Part shown: in pieces, positions 23,441-25,980 of the stretch | Position numbering within the stretch: position 1 is the stretch's first letter | Layout of the letters: every line of letters begins with the position of its first letter | NCBI GenBank assembly: GCA_900316925.1 | Contig: ONEU01000217.1 | Location: 1-25,980 of the forward strand | DNA from: an uncultured Eubacteriales bacterium | Lineage (GTDB): Bacteria > Bacillota > Clostridia > Oscillospirales > Acutalibacteraceae | Reading direction: 5' to 3' | Length of the DNA stretch: 25,980 nucleotides | Made by a program: the position numbers and the translations under genes | Notes under the pieces: model-generated | What the model saw: only the letters and a program-made list of their open reading frames with translations | What the model was told of the DNA's origin: nothing | Database searches by the model: none

Positions 23441-25759
23441 TTATTCTGCTTTCGTCTTTCTCTTCCTTCGGATACTTGTCATAATGGCAACAAAGCAGGC
23501 TGCCACAGCGGCTGCAATTGCCGACAAAGACAGAGCTGTACTGCCGGTGTCGGGGAAAACGCCGGAATGATCCGTGCCGGAGGGAATTGCCGGGCTTGAA
23601 GAGTAGCCGAACGATGATTCTTCACTCTCTGTGGTGATCACATTCACCGTGATATCAAGATTGCCGTCATCCAGGAAGAGCGTCAGGGCATTTTTGCCGT
23701 CCTTCAATGTATCGAGATACAGCGGGGTCAATGTAACCGCACCGTCGTGAATGGAGATCTTGTCGGCATCGGAAATTTTGGAGAGTCTGTCGCTCCTTCT
23801 GACCGCAGCGCTCTGCGAAGTGGAATTTGTCCGGATCGTTACTGCTTCCCCGCTGTTTCTGTACCAGGTATACTCTGGCTGATCGGCAGTCAGTAACGAC
23901 GAGATATCGGAGGTATGCCGGGAATCCGTCACCGTTACGGTGATCGGCAGTTTGCCGTCATCCAGCTCCAACAGCAGGTGATTTTTACCGTTCTCCAGTT
24001 GTCTCAATGTCTTTGCCGTGATGCCAACCCGTCCAAGAGTGACGTATGCTCCCAGATCCTGATTGGAAGCGATAGCAACGCCGTCTTTGCTGACGGTAAC
24101 ATTTCTGGAAAGTGAATTGGTATAAACGCCGATTCCCAGCAGACTGCTTCTGTCCCATGTGAAATCAACGGTCTCAGCGACGATCTCTTTGTCTAACACA
24201 GAGGATGTTTCCGGCACGTCAACGACATTAACGGTGATGTCCAGCTTGCCGTCCTGAAACAACAGAACCAGGCTGTTCTTTCCGACTTGCAGCTTTTTCA
24301 GGAAGCTCGCCTCAAGGATGATCTTTCCGTCCTTGATGAATGCTCCCTGGTTCTGAGAGCCGGTGGTCAGGATGATACCGTCTCTCTTGATCGAGAAGTT
24401 CTTGGAAAGAGAGTTGGTTTGGAGCGTGACCCCCTCATCGCTGTTGATATTCCAGGTAAATTCGGTTTCATCCGCGAAAATCACGCCGTCGTCAGTTTTG
24501 TTATCCGTCACATGGATCGTGATCGGAAGCGTACCGTCCTTGAATATCAGTTCCAACCGGTTCTCGCCGTCATTGAGCAGATTCAGGAGCTCGTTTGTGA
24601 GCTTGACGCAGCCTGCCGACAGCGAAAGTCCGTTATCCTCATTGGTGGCCAACGGAATACCGTTTTTTGCCAATATCACAAAGTCGGAAAGAGCATTTGT
24701 GTTGACGGTGAGACCGGAAAGCTCACTCCTGTCCCAGGTAAAGTTCAGGATATCTGCCGTGAGTGTCGTTGCCTCGTCAGATTTCTCCGTCTCTCCGCCT
24801 GTCACATGAACGGTGATCGACAAACTCCCCTCCGGCAGGATAAGTGACAGCTTATGTGTGCCGACATCCAGTTTTTTCAGGCATTCCGGCTCAATGCAGA
24901 TCTGTCCCTGCGTGATATATACGTTTGGATTGGTCATACTGGCTGCAAACAGACCGCCGTCTTTCTTGATGACAAGCTCGGAAGCCTGCGAATTGGTGGG
25001 AATGATCAGACCGAGATTGCTGTTTTTATCCCATGTAAAGTCAGTGGCTTCGGCAATCAGCGGAGCATTTTCTGACGATGGTTCCTGTTCCTCGGAGACA
25101 TTCACAGAGACCTCCACGCTCCCTTCCGGGAATGTGAGCAGCAGCCGGTTTTTGCCGTTATCGAGGTATTGCAGGAAAGGTGCGTCAAGATAGATCTTTC
25201 CGTTATCAAGCGAAAGCGTCCTGTTGATCGTCAGGGAATGAGAATCATCCCCCTCTTTCCGGATCGTCACGGTGGCGGATGCAGAGTTGGTGCCGATTGT
25301 CAGACCGAACTTGCTGTTCCGGTTCCAGTTGTATTCCGGATTGTCGGTAGATAGCCCGCTGTTTTCCGGATGTTCATTGGTAACTTCTATCGAAATGGGG
25401 ATCGTCCCCTGCCTTGACATCAGATTCAGGGTATTCACACCGTCATTCAGTTTCCGGAGCAGCGAGGCGCCGATGGTTACAATGCCGTTATCCAGACGCA
25501 GATCATCATTGATGAGACTGGTGGCTAACAGGCGTGCATCCTTAATCAGGGAAAGCTCACCGGATGCTGTGTCAAAGGGAATAGTAATACCTCCTGCGTC
25601 ATTTCTATCCCAGGTGAAGCGGGGCACAGCCGTTTCTGTACGTTCATCACTCACAGGATTCCCGTCAGTTTCCACGGCGGATGCAACAATATGTGAAGCC
25701 GTACCGACTGCGATCAATGAAGCAATCAGGATACAGCAAAGAATGCTTTTGGATTTCAA
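23441..25759 (-). CDS. Sortase-anchored surface protein with seven X2/Ig-like repeats
   Basis: The 772-residue protein has a signal peptide (cleavage near residue 28, after VASA), then seven divergent repeats of about 95-99 residues beginning at about 48, 142, 241, 340, 434, 533 and 630. Each runs from an FTWDRNS-like start through GLTIxTNS, KDG, and a LxDGKNxLxLxFxDG block to ITVxVTD. The pattern resembles the X2-type Ig-like domain (CBM_X2 family) of clostridial surface and cellulosomal proteins; this is by eye. The C-terminus has FPDTG (735-739), a hydrophobic stretch, and RRKRKTK, a variant LPxTG sorting signal. The start is the TTG at 25759, seven bases after GGGAGG; a TTG two codons upstream is too close to that site. 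No enzymatic motif is seen, so a stalk or binding role is likely. Confidence 0.87.
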   Translation of the reverse strand: MKSKSILCCILIASLIAVGTASHIVASAVETDGNPVSDERTETAVPRFTWDRNDAGGITIPFDTASGELSLIKDARLLATSLINDDLRLDNGIVTIGASLLRKLNDGVNTLNLMSRQGTIPISIEVTNEHPENSGLSTDNPEYNWNRNSKFGLTIGTNSASATVTIRKEGDDSHSLTINRTLSLDNGKIYLDAPFLQYLDNGKNRLLLTFPEGSVEVSVNVSEEQEPSSENAPLIAEATDFTWDKNSNLGLIIPTNSQASELVIKKDGGLFAASMTNPNVYITQGQICIEPECLKKLDVGTHKLSLILPEGSLSITVHVTGGETEKSDEATTLTADILNFTWDRSELSGLTVNTNALSDFVILAKNGIPLATNEDNGLSLSAGCVKLTNELLNLLNDGENRLELIFKDGTLPITIHVTDNKTDDGVIFADETEFTWNINSDEGVTLQTNSLSKNFSIKRDGIILTTGSQNQGAFIKDGKIILEASFLKKLQVGKNSLVLLFQDGKLDITVNVVDVPETSSVLDKEIVAETVDFTWDRSSLLGIGVYTNSLSRNVTVSKDGVAIASNQDLGAYVTLGRVGITAKTLRQLENGKNHLLLELDDGKLPITVTVTDSRHTSDISSLLTADQPEYTWYRNSGEAVTIRTNSTSQSAAVRRSDRLSKISDADKISIHDGAVTLTPLYLDTLKDGKNALTLFLDDGNLDITVNVITTESEESSFGYSSSPAIPSGTDHSGVFPDTGSTALSLSAIAAAVAACFVAIMTSIRRKRKTKAE

Positions 25760-25793
25760 CGTCAAACCTCCCTCAGGACATTTTCGTATGATT

Positions 25794-25823
25794 ATTATAC
25801 CATTTGCGCTTGACCTATGTCAA
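25794..25823 (-). promoter_or_regulatory. Promoter for the surface-protein gene, with overlapping dyad
   Basis: On the minus strand TTGACA (25818-25823) and TATAAT (25794-25799) are separated by 18 bases. A perfect inverted repeat CTTGAC/GTCAAG with a four-base centre (25809-25824) covers the -35 box and could be an operator. Confidence 0.85.
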
Positions 25824-25858
25824 GAAAAAGCGGCGTAGCGCAGAGCCTGCGCACCCGT

Positions 25859-25916
25859 GTCACGCTGCGGCGCCCCACCGCTGTGTAGTCACGCTGCGGC
25901 GCCCCGCCGCTGTGTA
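25859..25916. repeat. Tandem 29-bp direct repeat (two copies)
   Basis: Two adjacent 29-base units (25859-25887 and 25888-25916) begin GTCACGCTGCGGCGCCCC and end CCGCTGTGTA, differing at one base. A third unit begins identically (GTCACGCTG) at 25917 and then changes into the dispersed repeat. The units are GC-rich, unlike the promoter next to them. There are no spacers, so this is not a CRISPR array. Confidence 0.9.
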
Positions 25917-25980
25917 GTCACGCTGTCGTTCGCTTGCGCTCACTCTGTTCGTTTAAGGCGAAACTGCTGTGTCGCTAACA
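25917..25980. repeat. Dispersed intergenic repeat, copy B (runs to the window edge)
   Basis: This segment starts GTCACGCTGTCGTTCGCT and ends GTCGCTAACA at the edge. It is the partner of 23192-23254 and may continue beyond the window. Confidence 0.75.

Noticed and set aside
25859..25980. Possible CRISPR array
   Set aside because: The 29-bp units are directly adjacent with no unique spacers, and no cas genes are nearby.

Overview
The window looks like a chromosomal segment from a low-GC-group Gram-positive of the class Clostridia, most likely a gut Ruminococcus or close relative in the Oscillospirales. This is inferred from strong AGGAGG ribosome binding sites, consensus sigma-A promoters, an FtsEX/PcsB-like module, an FPDTG sortase-sorted surface protein, and small families (DUF5711, DUF6472, DUF368) I associate with that group. 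There is no rRNA or tRNA gene to fix the species.

Left part (1-8396, all minus strand): plsY (cut by the window edge), der, the yceD-like gene with rpmF, a DUF5711 membrane protein, then truA, ecfT, ecfA2, ecfA1 and an RlmI-like methyltransferase. These are housekeeping genes for phospholipid synthesis, ribosome assembly, tRNA modification and vitamin or metal uptake. The ecfA1-ecfA2-ecfT-truA order is the classical Firmicute arrangement. No substrate-binding S component is present, so this is probably the shared energising module. ilvD follows (to 10067) with its own consensus promoter.

Middle part (10068-19183): a divergent promoter region leads into ftsE-ftsX-pcsB-like, a cell-division switch for peptidoglycan cleavage. 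It ends at a two-way terminator facing a convergent operon of DUF6472 and DUF368 (PopT-like carrier-lipid translocase). Next come rpsT, an untracked 49-residue single-span membrane protein with its own promoter, a GNAT acetyltransferase, the C-terminal remnant of an asparagine synthetase, and a two-gene unit of a STAS protein followed by a GlgX-type glycogen debranching enzyme.

Right part (19184-25980): accessory DNA on the minus strand. A large serine recombinase with a small co-transcribed ORF has an unusual structured leader. A secreted class-C beta-lactamase-like serine hydrolase with a four-span membrane tail follows. Upstream of it is a 772-residue surface protein of seven X2/Ig-like repeats ending in FPDTG plus a membrane anchor. 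Related 63-64 bp repeats lie just upstream of the promoters of both the hydrolase and the surface protein. A 29-bp tandem repeat sits at the right edge.

The most notable items are the repeat-flanked surface-protein/hydrolase pair, the small ORF coupled to the recombinase, a possible S-box (SAM riboswitch) relic beside it, the truncated asnB, and the STAS-GlgX coupling.
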